NCBI GenBank assembly: GCA_012839115.1
Contig: DUNX01000073.1
Location: forward strand, 1 to 51,376
Direction: 5' to 3'
DNA from: Bacillota bacterium
GTDB taxonomy: Bacteria; Bacillota; UBA4882; UBA10575
Length of the DNA stretch: 51,376 bases
Below, in pieces: positions 33,791-42,738 of this stretch (position 1 is its first letter; each line of letters begins with the position of its first letter). Position numbers and translations under genes: made by a program. The notes beneath the pieces are model-generated. The model saw only the letters and a list, made by a program, of their open reading frames with translations. It ran no database searches and had not been told where the DNA came from.

Positions 33791-34238
33791 TGCCATTGAC
33801 TCCGCTGAGAAACGCTTCCTCCTTCTCCCTCATCTTCCGTTTCTCCGTTTCGTTTTCATGGTCATAACCCAGCAAATGCAAGAGCCCGTGGACGGTCAGG
33901 TAGAGGAGTTCCCTCCGGAAGGAATGGCCAAATTCCCGGGCTTGTACCAAAGCGCGGGGGACGCAAATCACCACATCCCCCAAGAGATCCGGTTCCCCGC
34001 CGGCTTGTGTTTCTCCCGGCTCTTGCATGGGAAAGGAAAGGACATCCGTGGGCGCATCAATCCCCCGGTAATCCCTATTGAGCTGCTGGATCTTCTCTTC
34101 ACCCACCAGGGTCAGTCCTACTTCCGTCCGGTCTTTTCCGTGGGCGCCTAAAACCCGTTCCGCCAGGCGGGTCAAGGCTTCTTCCAGTTCTTTTTCGATC
34201 TTTACCCGCCGCTGCCGGTTATTGATTATTACCGTCAA
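33780..34238 (-). CDS. ybeY: Endoribonuclease YbeY (rRNA maturation factor)
   Basis: The 152-residue metalloenzyme acts in 16S rRNA 3'-end maturation and ribosome quality control. The zinc motif is [11 protein letters not shown] and the preceding DVLSFPM is typical. The second of two adjacent TTG codons (34238) is taken as the start because the protein then begins MTVIINN, as in relatives, after AAAGGAAGAAG. The gene overlaps pgpH at its start and dgkA at its end, so the three are translationally coupled. Confidence 0.93.
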   Translation of the reverse strand: MTVIINNRQRRVKIEKELEEALTRLAERVLGAHGKDRTEVGLTLVGEEKIQQLNRDYRGIDAPTDVLSFPMQEPGETQAGGEPDLLGDVVICVPRALVQAREFGHSFRRELLYLTVHGLLHLLGYDHENETEKRKMREKEEAFLSGVNGNEE

Positions 34239-36441
34239 CAAGCTTCTTCCTTTCCGCCTCGCTCTCAAGATCCGGGTATTTGATCCGGTGGTGGAAGATC
34301 CCGGTCAATACTTTTAAGAAAGCGGCTTTAATCTTATCCAAATCCTTTAGGGTCAGGGCGGTCTCATCAAGTTGCCGCAATTCCAGCCGGTCCTGAATAA
34401 TCTTGTCGACCAGGGCTTCCAACCGGCTGGGTGTGGGTTGTTCCATGGCCCGGGCGGCGGCTTCCACCGAATCGGCCAGCATGATGATGGCCGCTTCCCG
34501 GGAACGGGGTTTGGGGCCCGGATAACGGAAATTCCCCTCCGCCAGGGTTTCTTTTTCTTCCTGTACATTCTCGGCGGCCCGTTTGAAGAAATAACGCAGC
34601 AGGTCGGTGCCGTGGTGCTGTTCAATAATCTCAATGACACTGTCCGGGAGCCCGTACTGGCGTGCCAGTTCCACCCCGTCGCGCACATGGGAAGTAATAA
34701 TCAACGTGCTCAAGTTGGGAGAGAGCTTCTCATGGGGGTTGTCCTGGGCAATCTGATTCTCTACAAAGAAATAAGGCCGCTGGAGTTTCCCGATATCATG
34801 ATAATAGGCGCCGACCCGGACCAGAATACTGTCGGCCCCGATGGCGTCGGCCGCCGCTTCCGCCAGGTTCCCCATGATGATGCTGTGATGGTAGGTTCCA
34901 GGGGCTTCAATCAACAATCTCTTCAGTAATGGCATATTAGGGTTGGCCATTTCCAAGAGGCTTAAGGCGGAAGTCACCTTGAAAAGCTGCTCAAGGAAGG
35001 GGAGGAAACCGTTGGCTAAAGCAATCGAGAAGATCCCGTTGAAACCGCCGATCATTGCTGTTCCCAAGATGTTCAGGAAATTCCTCTCTCCAAAAAGCAG
35101 CCCCAGCGTAACCGCGGCCCAAAAATTGACCCCGGCCAGAAGCCCTCCCATCCTGATCATATCTTTACGCTGGGTGATATTGCTCACACTGTAGATGGAG
35201 ATTGCCCCGCTGATAAAATAAAAGACCGTCAAGGAAAGGTTAAAATCCACCACCACGCCGATCATCAGGCTAAGAAGGGCGGTTGCCACCCAAGCCACCT
35301 GGGGATCAAGCAAAATGGTGAGGGTCACCCCGCCAAAAGCCAGAGGGATCAGATAGCGCAGCCAGGGGATATCCGGCAGGCTCATAATCTTCGCCGTCGC
35401 CAGGACGACCAGGATCACCAGGGTTAAGAGGTACAAACGGTTTTCCTCGTAGAGAATCTTTCTATTAAACCGGTAGAGATAGAAAAAACCGATCCCAAAG
35501 ATGAAAAGGGAGAAAAAGGCCAGGCTGAAAAAGATCAACAACCGGTTGCCCTGGTTGTCAATGAGAGCCAGGTCCCGCAGGATCCTTATGTGCTCGCTGG
35601 TAACGATCTCCCCTTCCCTTAAGATCAGATTCCCCTTTTCAATGGTGACCGGGGTAACCTTCTTCCTGGCCTCGTCCTGAACCTGGCGGAGTTTCGCCTG
35701 ATCCGGAACGAGATTCGGGAAAAGCATCGCAGAGAGCAAGGCCCGTGCCGGTTCATGATCCTGGGGTAGCAACGGATAGGTGAGGATGAACCGGTCCAAA
35801 TCCTTTTTTAACTCGTCAATTTTCTCCGGGCTGATCCGCTCATCTGCCTGAATATTCGGAAAAATCTGCCGGACTCCCTTTTTTACCCGGTCATAGTCTT
35901 CGTCTCCCATCAACAAAAGGGCTTTGATCTGTTCCGGCGGCAGGGTGGTAAATTCCTCCTTTAGCACCACCAACTCCGCACGGACCCTTTGGATCTGGTG
36001 TTCCAATTCGCGCCCCGGCGGCGGTTCTTCCCCGCGCCCTCCCCTTTCGCTGTCAAAAACCGCAAAAACACCGGAAACCAAGGCTACCGCCTGGTTCCGT
36101 GCCTGCGCGGAAATAATCTGAAACTCCGGTTTGGGCAAGGACTCCTCCAGGGCTTTGGCTGCCGCCTCCTCTTGAAGTTCTTCGGTTTTTACGGCATTGA
36201 TCACCGTCCGGGGCGCCTCGACCTTCTCAGGGCTAGGCTGGCCCAGTTCAATTTCGATCGTCCTCGGCACCAGATCGATCTGGAGGATGCCCACCATTAC
36301 AAGGAAACTGACAACCATTAATGCCCGCTGCCGGTTAATTCTCTCCAGAAAAACCCTCTGCAGCCAGGGAAGGAACTTCTCTTTTTTCCCGGCCCGTTTG
36401 AAAACGGACTGCCACGAAGGGCGTTTTTGTTTCCTGACCAT
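34219..36441 (-). CDS. pgpH: Membrane HD-domain phosphodiesterase PgpH (YqfF type)
   Basis: The 740-residue protein is a 7TM-HD receptor. It has a first helix (about 37-54), a large extracytoplasmic domain (about 55-295), a bundle of helices (about 298-490) and a C-terminal cytoplasmic HD domain with His548-Asp549 in YYHDIGKL and the HHS segment near 518-520. PgpH hydrolyses the second messenger c-di-AMP and so affects potassium and wall homeostasis. GAGGAAGGGAG precedes the ATG. It lies between phoH and ybeY, the standard Firmicute arrangement. Confidence 0.93.
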   Translation of the reverse strand: MVRKQKRPSWQSVFKRAGKKEKFLPWLQRVFLERINRQRALMVVSFLVMVGILQIDLVPRTIEIELGQPSPEKVEAPRTVINAVKTEELQEEAAAKALEESLPKPEFQIISAQARNQAVALVSGVFAVFDSERGGRGEEPPPGRELEHQIQRVRAELVVLKEEFTTLPPEQIKALLLMGDEDYDRVKKGVRQIFPNIQADERISPEKIDELKKDLDRFILTYPLLPQDHEPARALLSAMLFPNLVPDQAKLRQVQDEARKKVTPVTIEKGNLILREGEIVTSEHIRILRDLALIDNQGNRLLIFFSLAFFSLFIFGIGFFYLYRFNRKILYEENRLYLLTLVILVVLATAKIMSLPDIPWLRYLIPLAFGGVTLTILLDPQVAWVATALLSLMIGVVVDFNLSLTVFYFISGAISIYSVSNITQRKDMIRMGGLLAGVNFWAAVTLGLLFGERNFLNILGTAMIGGFNGIFSIALANGFLPFLEQLFKVTSALSLLEMANPNMPLLKRLLIEAPGTYHHSIIMGNLAEAAADAIGADSILVRVGAYYHDIGKLQRPYFFVENQIAQDNPHEKLSPNLSTLIITSHVRDGVELARQYGLPDSVIEIIEQHHGTDLLRYFFKRAAENVQEEKETLAEGNFRYPGPKPRSREAAIIMLADSVEAAARAMEQPTPSRLEALVDKIIQDRLELRQLDETALTLKDLDKIKAAFLKVLTGIFHHRIKYPDLESEAERKKLVDGNNQ

Positions 36442-36457
36442 TTCAGGCTCCCTTCCT

Positions 36458-37435
36458 CTACGGCTCTTTCACCGGCCGCCTGTTTTCGTATCTTTCATAA
36501 GCACGAATGATTCTTTTGACCAATTCGTGACGGACCACATCCTGATCGGTCAGATAAACAATGGCGATCCCCGGAATTCCCTCCAGAATCCGCGCCACTT
36601 CCACCAGCCCGGAGACCTCGCCTTTCGGGAGGTCAACCTGGGTAATATCGCCGGTCACAACCATCTTGGAACCGAACCCCATCCGGGTCAGAAACATCTT
36701 CATCTGTTCAGGAGTGGTATTCTGTGCCTCATCAAGGATGATAAAGGAATCTTCCAGCGTCCGCCCACGCATATAGGCGAGGGGGGCAATCTCAATGATC
36801 CGGCGTTCACTGTAACGCTGGTATAAATCAACCCCCAAAAGATCAAATAAGGCGTCATACAATGGGCGAAGGTAAGGGTCAACCTTTTCCTGGAGATCCC
36901 CGGGGAGAAACCCCAATTTTTCCCCGGCCTCCACCGCCGGCCTGGTCAGGATGATCCGGGCTACCTCTTTCCTTTGTAAAGCCGCAACCGCCGTCGTTAC
37001 CGCCAGGTAGGTCTTGCCGGTTCCCGCCGGGCCGATGCCAAAGGTTAAACTGTTTTCCCGGATGGCATCGATATATTGCTTTTGTCCCACGGTCCGGGGG
37101 TAAATTTTCTTCCCCCTGTTGGTGACTTGAATCACTTCTCTGGTAAAATCACTCTTTTTCCCGGACTCATTGCCGCTTTTAACTAAATCCAAAGCATACT
37201 TGATCTCTGAAGGCCCGGGGAAAAGACCATTTTCAACTTGGACTTTAAGTTGTTCCAATACGGCCAAAGCCTGATTAACCGCTTTATTATCTCCGGAAAG
37301 GTAGATGGTATTATCCTGTGCTGTTAAATCAATCCCCAGCTCTTCTGCAATTTGGCGTAAATTCTGGTCGTATTGGCCAAAAAGAGCCGGGGCTGCCTGC
37401 GGATCGACCTTCAGGGTCAAATTTTCTTGGTTCAA
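36458..37435 (-). CDS. phoH: PhoH-like ATPase
   Basis: The 325-residue protein has a small N-terminal KH-like region (about 1-65) and a PhoH P-loop ATPase domain, with Walker A GPAGTGKT at 135-142 and Walker B FIILDEAQN at 231-239. PhoH proteins are thought to act in RNA metabolism, in line with the adjacent ybeY. The TTG at 37435 follows GGAGGAG at a slightly long spacing. It stands between yqfD and pgpH. Confidence 0.93.
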   Translation of the reverse strand: MNQENLTLKVDPQAAPALFGQYDQNLRQIAEELGIDLTAQDNTIYLSGDNKAVNQALAVLEQLKVQVENGLFPGPSEIKYALDLVKSGNESGKKSDFTREVIQVTNRGKKIYPRTVGQKQYIDAIRENSLTFGIGPAGTGKTYLAVTTAVAALQRKEVARIILTRPAVEAGEKLGFLPGDLQEKVDPYLRPLYDALFDLLGVDLYQRYSERRIIEIAPLAYMRGRTLEDSFIILDEAQNTTPEQMKMFLTRMGFGSKMVVTGDITQVDLPKGEVSGLVEVARILEGIPGIAIVYLTDQDVVRHELVKRIIRAYERYENRRPVKEP

Positions 37436-37456
37436 AGCCGCTTTTTTCTCCTCCTT

Positions 37457-38749
37457 CTAGATACAGACGGCCTGCCAGGCGCCGTCTTCCGGGGTTTTCT
37501 CCTGGTCTTGGCCTTGGCTATGGCTTTGGTCATACCCGTCTTCCTGCTTCTCCCTGGTGGAAGCGGCGGGTTGGGCGATATCTTCCAGGGTCTCAACAAC
37601 CAAGAGGTAAACAAGGAAGTCCCCGCCGGTTTCCCACTCTTCCCGGCGGCTTTTGATCGTAGCTGCCTCAGGAAGCAAAAATGAGAGCTCTCTTGCGGCT
37701 TCCCTGCGTGCTCTAGCCAAGGCTTCCTCCGGCGAAATCCGTACTTTCATCCAGGAGACTTCTGAATATATATCTTTTACTAATTCGACTAAACTCACTT
37801 GATTCCTTCCCCGGCAAATACTCTTTGTCTGGCGTTCCCAAAGAACCTTCCCGGAAACCTTGCCCCGCCGGAAAAAAGGGAATAACCGCTCCCGGCAACG
37901 CAAGGAAAAAACCACTGCTTGCCGGTTACTCCGGACCGGTCTCCATATCTCCAGCGGCTCCTCGCTTCTTTTCTCATACCAAACACGGGCCCTGACTATT
38001 CCTTCGGCCCGGACCGGTTGCGTAATAAACCCGCCTTCCCGGCTGGGTAATACCTTTTCTCCCAAGATCAACAAATCGCCGCGGCTGACCATATCACCCG
38101 CCTTCGCCAGCGGGGTCCCTTCCAAAACAATCAATTCACTGATTAAACCCTCTTTGGCGGCGACAATATCCGCAGGACCTTCTTCCTTTGCCGGGGGCGG
38201 GGTTTTGCCCACCATCGTGACTAATACCACCACCCCCCGCAATTCCACGTTGATCCAGGCCGCCTCCGGAAAAGCGACGGTCAATTCCTCCAAAATCCGT
38301 TCATGCTCTTTTTTTATTCTTCCCCGTAAGACCCCGGGCCGTACACCGATTTCCCTCAGTTCCTCCCGGATCTGAAGATGCCCGGGTAATTCCCCATCCT
38401 CCACGGCTACGCCGACCACCCAGACAAAGGAGGCAATGACCTGAATGGTGGTGATAAAAAAGACCAGTCCCAGCCACCGGCCCTTGTTCCGCAAGAGCCG
38501 GCGGAGGATAAAAGGCAGGCCGCTACGGTACAGAATCTTCCCCCGGCAACCGCACCGGCGGAATGCAGAGCGCAAAAGAAAAAAATCCTTCCCTCTCACC
38601 CTGAACAGGAGACGGCCGGGGGCCGGACGCCGGATCCCCCAAAGATAAATCCCTTTGCCCACCGCGCTGTTTAAAAATGCCTCCAGCCTTTTCCCCTGCG
38701 CCATTACGACCAGGTAGCCATGGTAAAAATCCAGCAACCACCGGTACAT
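37457..38749 (-). CDS. yqfD: Sporulation stage IV protein YqfD
   Basis: The 430-residue protein has an N-terminal domain (about 1-90), one membrane helix (about 93-115: GLVFFITTIQVIASFVWVV) and an outer beta-rich domain with SGELPG-like and GMVVSRGD-like segments (here DGELPGHLQIREELREIGV and GDMVSRGDLLILGEKV). It belongs to the YqfD/SpoIV family made in the mother cell during sporulation. The C-terminal tail (about 395-430) is Gln/Glu/Asp-rich. Its ATG lies one base after the yqfC stop codon, so the pair is coupled. Confidence 0.93.
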   Translation of the reverse strand: MYRWLLDFYHGYLVVMAQGKRLEAFLNSAVGKGIYLWGIRRPAPGRLLFRVRGKDFFLLRSAFRRCGCRGKILYRSGLPFILRRLLRNKGRWLGLVFFITTIQVIASFVWVVGVAVEDGELPGHLQIREELREIGVRPGVLRGRIKKEHERILEELTVAFPEAAWINVELRGVVVLVTMVGKTPPPAKEEGPADIVAAKEGLISELIVLEGTPLAKAGDMVSRGDLLILGEKVLPSREGGFITQPVRAEGIVRARVWYEKRSEEPLEIWRPVRSNRQAVVFSLRCRERLFPFFRRGKVSGKVLWERQTKSICRGRNQVSLVELVKDIYSEVSWMKVRISPEEALARARREAARELSFLLPEAATIKSRREEWETGGDFLVYLLVVETLEDIAQPAASTREKQEDGYDQSHSQGQDQEKTPEDGAWQAVCI

Positions 38750-38750
38750 A

Positions 38751-39062
38751 TTACTCTTCTCCCTCCGGTAAATCGATCCGGAGAAACCGTCCAGCCAAGC
38801 CCAGCTCTTCTTTTACCATGTACAAGAGGTTGAGGCCTTTCCCGGTGACCCGGATCTCGCCGTTGTGCGCGGTTTTGATCCGGACTGTCTCCTCTGTATA
38901 TTCCAGCAATCCCCGGTGGTTTTCCACCACCATCCTGCTGTTGCCCAGCATAACCAGGCGGGGAAGATCCAAAAGTACTTCCCGGGGCAGACCAAAAAAA
39001 TTGACCAGCAGTGTTTTGTAGTGTTTTGGTCTCCGGTGGCTGTTCTTTACCATATTCGCCAT
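38751..39062 (-). CDS. yqfC: Sporulation protein YqfC
   Basis: The 103-residue protein belongs to the YqfC/YabP family, with LPREVLLDLPRLVMLGNSRM and VENHRGLLEYTEETVRI. Family members are made under SigE control in the mother cell during sporulation. It is the first gene of the yqfC-yqfD-phoH-pgpH-ybeY-dgkA cluster on the minus strand. The space upstream (39063-39203) carries a G-rich motif on the plus strand. Confidence 0.93.
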   Translation of the reverse strand: MANMVKNSHRRPKHYKTLLVNFFGLPREVLLDLPRLVMLGNSRMVVENHRGLLEYTEETVRIKTAHNGEIRVTGKGLNLLYMVKEELGLAGRFLRIDLPEGEE

Positions 39063-39128
39063 CGCTCTCTTCCTTTCCCTAACAAAAATATGCCGGAAAG
39101 GAAGGAAACATGAGACGGACCGGCAGCA

Positions 39129-39162
39129 GGGGGACCAGGGGCAAGGACCGGGGGGGCAGGGG
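39129..39162 (+). other. G-rich stretch with quadruplex potential
   Basis: Four G runs of 5, 4, 7 and 4 bases are separated by 4, 8 and 2 bases. On the opposite strand it lies in the yqfC leader or promoter region. One spacer is longer than the usual limit of seven, so folding is possible but not certain. Confidence 0.45.
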
Positions 39163-39203
39163 CCGAAGGTTTTACCCGCGCCCGTGTGGCTTTGCTGTCT
39201 TCA

Positions 39204-40631
39204 TTAACAGGGGCTATTCTCTTTTTTCTTCTTTTTCTCCTCCAGGTACCGCAGGAGTCTTTCCCTGGTATTCCGTTCCGGGTCTTCTGTTACCCAGGAA
39301 AAAAGTTCCTGCATAACCCGGCCGACTTCCGGGCCGGGGGCCAGACCCAGCACAGCCATGACATCGCGGCCATTAACCGCCAAATCGCTCAGGGTCAAAA
39401 CCTTTTCCTCCCGGAGCAGGGCTTGAATGCGGGAGGCAAATTCGGAAAGGATCCGCCATGCCCGGTGATAATGGTTCCCGCTGGCAACAATATCGGCCCT
39501 GCGCAATTCGAGCAAGTCAATAAGGGCCTCCCGCCCAACCTTGGCGGCCAGGCGCCGCAAGGCCGTATCGCTCATTCCCGGATCGCACGGGAACATATGC
39601 CGCCGGACCAGAATCAAAACCTTCTCCGTAAACGCCCGGGAGAAGCGGAGCCGTTCGAGCAAAACGGCGGCCAATTTTTCCCCGGCCTGCTCATGACCGA
39701 AATAATGAATGCCCGTGCCGTCCTGGATCCGGGTGGCCGGCTTGCCCAAATCATGGAGGAAAGCCGCCCAGCGCAGGTGTGGTTCGGGTTTTATCGCCTC
39801 CACCGTGGCGAGCAAATGCTCCATTAACTCCGGATCCATCACCACCGGTGTAAATTCGGGTGCAATTATAGTTAAAAGGCCCGTCCGTACCAGTCCCCGT
39901 AATGCTTTGCCCGGGGCAACCCCGGTCAGGAGCTTGTTTAGTTCCTCCCGGACCCGCTCAGGGCTGACTTTGGCAAGAAGGGAGGGGTCCTCAGCCGCCA
40001 CTTGTGCAATAACCCGTTCGGTCTCCGCTTCCCCGCGGAAGTTGAGAACCGCCTGGAAACGGTAGAATCGCAGCATCCGCAGGGCGTCTTCGCTGAACCG
40101 GGACTGGGGATCCCCGACCGTCCGGATGACCCGCCTCCGGAGATCCCCCCGGCCCCTGAAGGGATCCACCAATTTTTGCGCAAGCGGGTCCAGGGCCATG
40201 GCGTTAACCGTAAAATCCCGGCGGGAAAGATCATCCACCACCGATTCTTCAAACTCGACCCAGTCCGGACGGCGGCCGTCGGTATACGTCCCTTCCCGGC
40301 GGAAAGTCGTCACATCCACCGGTATTTCCCCGGTAAGCACCCGGACGGTCCCAAAACGCTTGCCCGTATGCACAAGCAACCGGCCGGGAAAGACCTCCTC
40401 CACCTGCCCGGGCAGGGCGCTGGTGGCCACATCCCAGTCCTCCGGCTCACGCCCTAAAAAAAGATCACGAAGGGCCCCGCCGACAAGAAAAGCCTGAAAC
40501 CCCCGGGCTTTTAACTCTGCTATCACCGCCATTACTTCCCCGGGGATCCGCGGTAAAACACGGCGGATACCGGGACGCCATTCCCGGAAACGTCGCGTGC
40601 GCGCGTGCCTGTTCCCACCAACCGTCAACAT
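39204..40631 (-). CDS. cca: CCA-adding tRNA nucleotidyltransferase
   Basis: The 475-residue class II enzyme builds or repairs the 3' CCA end of tRNAs. The nucleotidyltransferase head starts FLVGGALRDLFLGREPEDWD with metal-binding aspartates. RRDFTVNAMALDPL and GVAPGKALRGL follow, and a C-terminal HD domain contains LRWAAFLHDLGKPATR. The ATG at 40631 is the first in-frame start with GGGGGAG upstream, but residues 2-28 are Arg-rich, unlike relatives, and are partly encoded by an alternating tract (40594-40608). Some tRNA genes here encode CCA, so the enzyme would serve mainly in repair. Confidence 0.92.
   Translation of the reverse strand: MLTVGGNRHARTRRFREWRPGIRRVLPRIPGEVMAVIAELKARGFQAFLVGGALRDLFLGREPEDWDVATSALPGQVEEVFPGRLLVHTGKRFGTVRVLTGEIPVDVTTFRREGTYTDGRRPDWVEFEESVVDDLSRRDFTVNAMALDPLAQKLVDPFRGRGDLRRRVIRTVGDPQSRFSEDALRMLRFYRFQAVLNFRGEAETERVIAQVAAEDPSLLAKVSPERVREELNKLLTGVAPGKALRGLVRTGLLTIIAPEFTPVVMDPELMEHLLATVEAIKPEPHLRWAAFLHDLGKPATRIQDGTGIHYFGHEQAGEKLAAVLLERLRFSRAFTEKVLILVRRHMFPCDPGMSDTALRRLAAKVGREALIDLLELRRADIVASGNHYHRAWRILSEFASRIQALLREEKVLTLSDLAVNGRDVMAVLGLAPGPEVGRVMQELFSWVTEDPERNTRERLLRYLEEKKKKKENSPC
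40594..40608. other. 15-bp alternating purine-pyrimidine run at the start of cca
   Basis: CGCGTGCGCGCGTGC alternates strictly and falls within codons 9-13 of the cca reading frame, inside the Arg-rich extension that relatives lack. Confidence 0.65.
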
Positions 40632-40645
40632 CCTTTCTCCCCCAA

Positions 40646-40681
40646 TACCCGCTATATCCGCATTACCCGTTATATCCGTCC
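40646..40681. repeat. 18-bp tandem repeat in the cca-cwlD divergent region
   Basis: TACCCGCTATATCCGCAT at 40646-40663 is followed by TACCCGTTATATCCGTCC at 40664-40681, with 15 of 18 positions the same. The pair lies between the divergent cca and cwlD starts and could contain promoter or operator sites. Confidence 0.7.
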
Positions 40682-40716
40682 AGGCCTCCGGAATAAATAT
40701 CTATAACGAAAGCGAT

Positions 40717-41475
40717 GTGAGTCTCGTGCTGATCATCTTATTACTGCCGCCAGGATTTCGCCGTTTTCTCTTCATCCTGGGCGGGCTGACCCTCGTTTCC
40801 TTACTGGCCGGGGCTTTTTATCCTTCCGGCTTAATACAAAGCCTCATAAGCACCTCCGGCCCGGTGGTGGTGGTTGATCCCGGGCACGGTGGCGTCGACG
40901 GCGGTACCGGCGAGCAAGGAGGAACTCTCGAGAAAGAGATCAACCTCGCCATTGCCCTGCGCGTACGGGATCACCTGCGCACCGGCGGGGCGAACGTTGT
41001 GATGACCAGAACAACCGATACGGACCTTTCCCCTTTTGTCCCGGGGAAAAGCGGCCGGCACCGGCGGGATCTGGCTGCCCGCATCGAAAAAGCCAGAAAG
41101 GCCGGGGCTGTTTGCCTTGTCAGTATCCATTGCGACTGGTCGGAAGATAAAAAAAGACGGGGAGCGGTGGCCTTCTACAACCCCCGTAACAACACCGGTA
41201 AAGAGCTTGCCTGCCTCATCCAGGAAGAACTGAACAAAGTGCAAGCCGTACCCCAAAAGGCGGCCCCGGGCAATTTCTTCATCCTCAACCAAACCGGGTT
41301 GACCGCTGCTTTGGTGGAAGCCGGTTTCCTTTCCCATCCGGAAGAAGCGCGGTTGCTCGGGACCCCGGCTTACCAAAGCCGGTTGGCCCGGGCAATTGCC
41401 AACGGGATCCGCCGCTATAACCGGTGGTACGGTAACAACCGGCAACCCGCCGTTCATGAAGGGTTAAAACGGTAG
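40717..41475 (+). CDS. cwlD: N-acetylmuramoyl-L-alanine amidase CwlD
   Basis: The 252-residue amidase_3 enzyme cleaves the stem peptide from muramic acid. In spore formers CwlD makes the muramic delta-lactam of the cortex, which germination enzymes recognise. It has an N-terminal membrane helix (about 16-36), zinc ligands His57 in VDPGHGG and His138 in VSIHCDW, a glutamate in LEKEINLA and the C-terminal LVEAGFLSHPEE. The GTG at 40717 gives the normal length; it has only a weak GAAAG site. The longer frame from 40597 would overlap cca and add repeat-derived residues. Confidence 0.88.
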   Translation: MSLVLIILLLPPGFRRFLFILGGLTLVSLLAGAFYPSGLIQSLISTSGPVVVVDPGHGGVDGGTGEQGGTLEKEINLAIALRVRDHLRTGGANVVMTRTTDTDLSPFVPGKSGRHRRDLAARIEKARKAGAVCLVSIHCDWSEDKKRRGAVAFYNPRNNTGKELACLIQEELNKVQAVPQKAAPGNFFILNQTGLTAALVEAGFLSHPEEARLLGTPAYQSRLARAIANGIRRYNRWYGNNRQPAVHEGLKR

Positions 41476-41478
41476 CCG

Positions 41479-42726
41479 CTAAAGCGGCCGGTTAAAATTC
41501 CCCACCAGCAGGCCGGGGAATTCCTTTTTCAGTTCGGCACAGAAACGGCTGATCCCGGCGGCAGGCCCGGAACCGGCCTTCATCACCTGCCAAAACCACT
41601 CCGGGTCGATATTTAAATTGCGCAGTTGAATCATGTCCACCGGATGCCGGTGCAACCAGCGGAAAAGCGCTGTCATTTCTTCACGACGGTCGGTATATCC
41701 GGGCATCACCAACAAGTTCAAGGAGGTAAAGACCCCCAACGCCCCAAGCCGGTCGATTGACTGCCCCACCTGGTCCAGGCTGTAATTCTGCGGCCGGTGG
41801 TACCGGTGGTAGTGGCCGGGAAGCGCCGATAAAAGGCTGATCCGGGCGGAATTCAAACCGGCCCCGGCCAAGGCTTCCAGCCCTTGGGGGAGCCCGGCAT
41901 TGGTATTGATATTAATCGTACCCGCGCCGGTATGCCTCCGGATTTTTTCTACAGCACGGACCAGCAGCGGCCAAACGGTCAACGGTTCTCCCTCACACCC
42001 CTGGCCAAAGCTGATGATGGTCTTGCCGGCCCGCAGGTGGGGTAAGGCCACCTCAACAATCTCCTCCACCGCCGGTTGAAAAGCAATCCTTTCCTGCGGC
42101 GAAGGGCAACACTCCGCCGGTTGCAGGGAAATGCAGCCCAGGCAGCGGGCGTTGCAAGCGGAAGAAACCGGAACGCCCCCCTCCCCGCGGCCAAGAAAAA
42201 TATTCCGCGCTGTCAGGCACTTATAAACAAGGGTACAGTGGGCCAGTTGTTTCAGGATTCTGTTTTTTGGGTGGGCGGCCAGCATTTTTTCGACCAAAGC
42301 CGGAATTTTTTTTTCTTCCCCTTCCCGCACCCGCCACCCGGCAGTTGCCTCGTCCGTCTTTTGCGCGGCAATAAAAAGCCGGCCGTTGACAGCCGCCACA
42401 GCCGTATAACCGAAAAGCGGCAACCGCGGGGCGGAGGGTAACGACTGGTAAGCCGGTAAAAAGAGCCGGGTATAGCCGGGAGGGAGGCCGGCGGCCACCG
42501 CCGTCCGTTCTTCCCCCGGTAACAGCTCTTGCCTGCTGCTTTGCCTGTTGATCCCGGCAGGACGGCGCTGGGGGAGAAAAAAAAGATCCGCTTCCGGGGG
42601 CAAAGGAACCAAAGACTCCCTCTTCAATTCCACCCATTGTTCCCCGCTGGCGCCTAAGGCCAACATCCTGTCGTCGATCCCGATCTTTCCGTCCGGACCG
42701 GCGTAAACCGCAAATACTTTCTCCAT
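41479..42726 (-). CDS. Radical SAM protein of unknown substrate
   Basis: The 415-residue protein has a radical SAM iron-sulfur motif, Cys191-x3-Cys195-x2-Cys198 (SACNARCLGC), followed by two more cysteines at 206-207. GQGCEGEPL, with NINTNAGLPQGLEAL next to it, resembles the SAM-binding and GGE-like strands. An N-terminal domain of about 180 residues (1-185) without a known fold precedes it. The product cannot be named. The gene converges with cwlD (3 bases between stop codons) and is followed upstream by an ABC ATPase gene on the same strand, 12 bases away, so those two may form an operon. Confidence 0.85.
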   Translation of the reverse strand: MEKVFAVYAGPDGKIGIDDRMLALGASGEQWVELKRESLVPLPPEADLFFLPQRRPAGINRQSSRQELLPGEERTAVAAGLPPGYTRLFLPAYQSLPSAPRLPLFGYTAVAAVNGRLFIAAQKTDEATAGWRVREGEEKKIPALVEKMLAAHPKNRILKQLAHCTLVYKCLTARNIFLGRGEGGVPVSSACNARCLGCISLQPAECCPSPQERIAFQPAVEEIVEVALPHLRAGKTIISFGQGCEGEPLTVWPLLVRAVEKIRRHTGAGTININTNAGLPQGLEALAGAGLNSARISLLSALPGHYHRYHRPQNYSLDQVGQSIDRLGALGVFTSLNLLVMPGYTDRREEMTALFRWLHRHPVDMIQLRNLNIDPEWFWQVMKAGSGPAAGISRFCAELKKEFPGLLVGNFNRPL

Positions 42727-42738
42727 CCTCTCCCGCGT

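Noticed and set aside
39110-39316. Plus-strand open frame over the G-rich stretch before yqfC
   Set aside because: It lacks a ribosome-binding site, has an Arg/Gly composition dictated by G-rich DNA, and runs into the cca gene.
40597-40716. N-terminal extension of CwlD to 40597
   Set aside because: It would overlap cca and be encoded by alternating and tandem repeats; the GTG at 40717 gives the normal length and a proper membrane helix.
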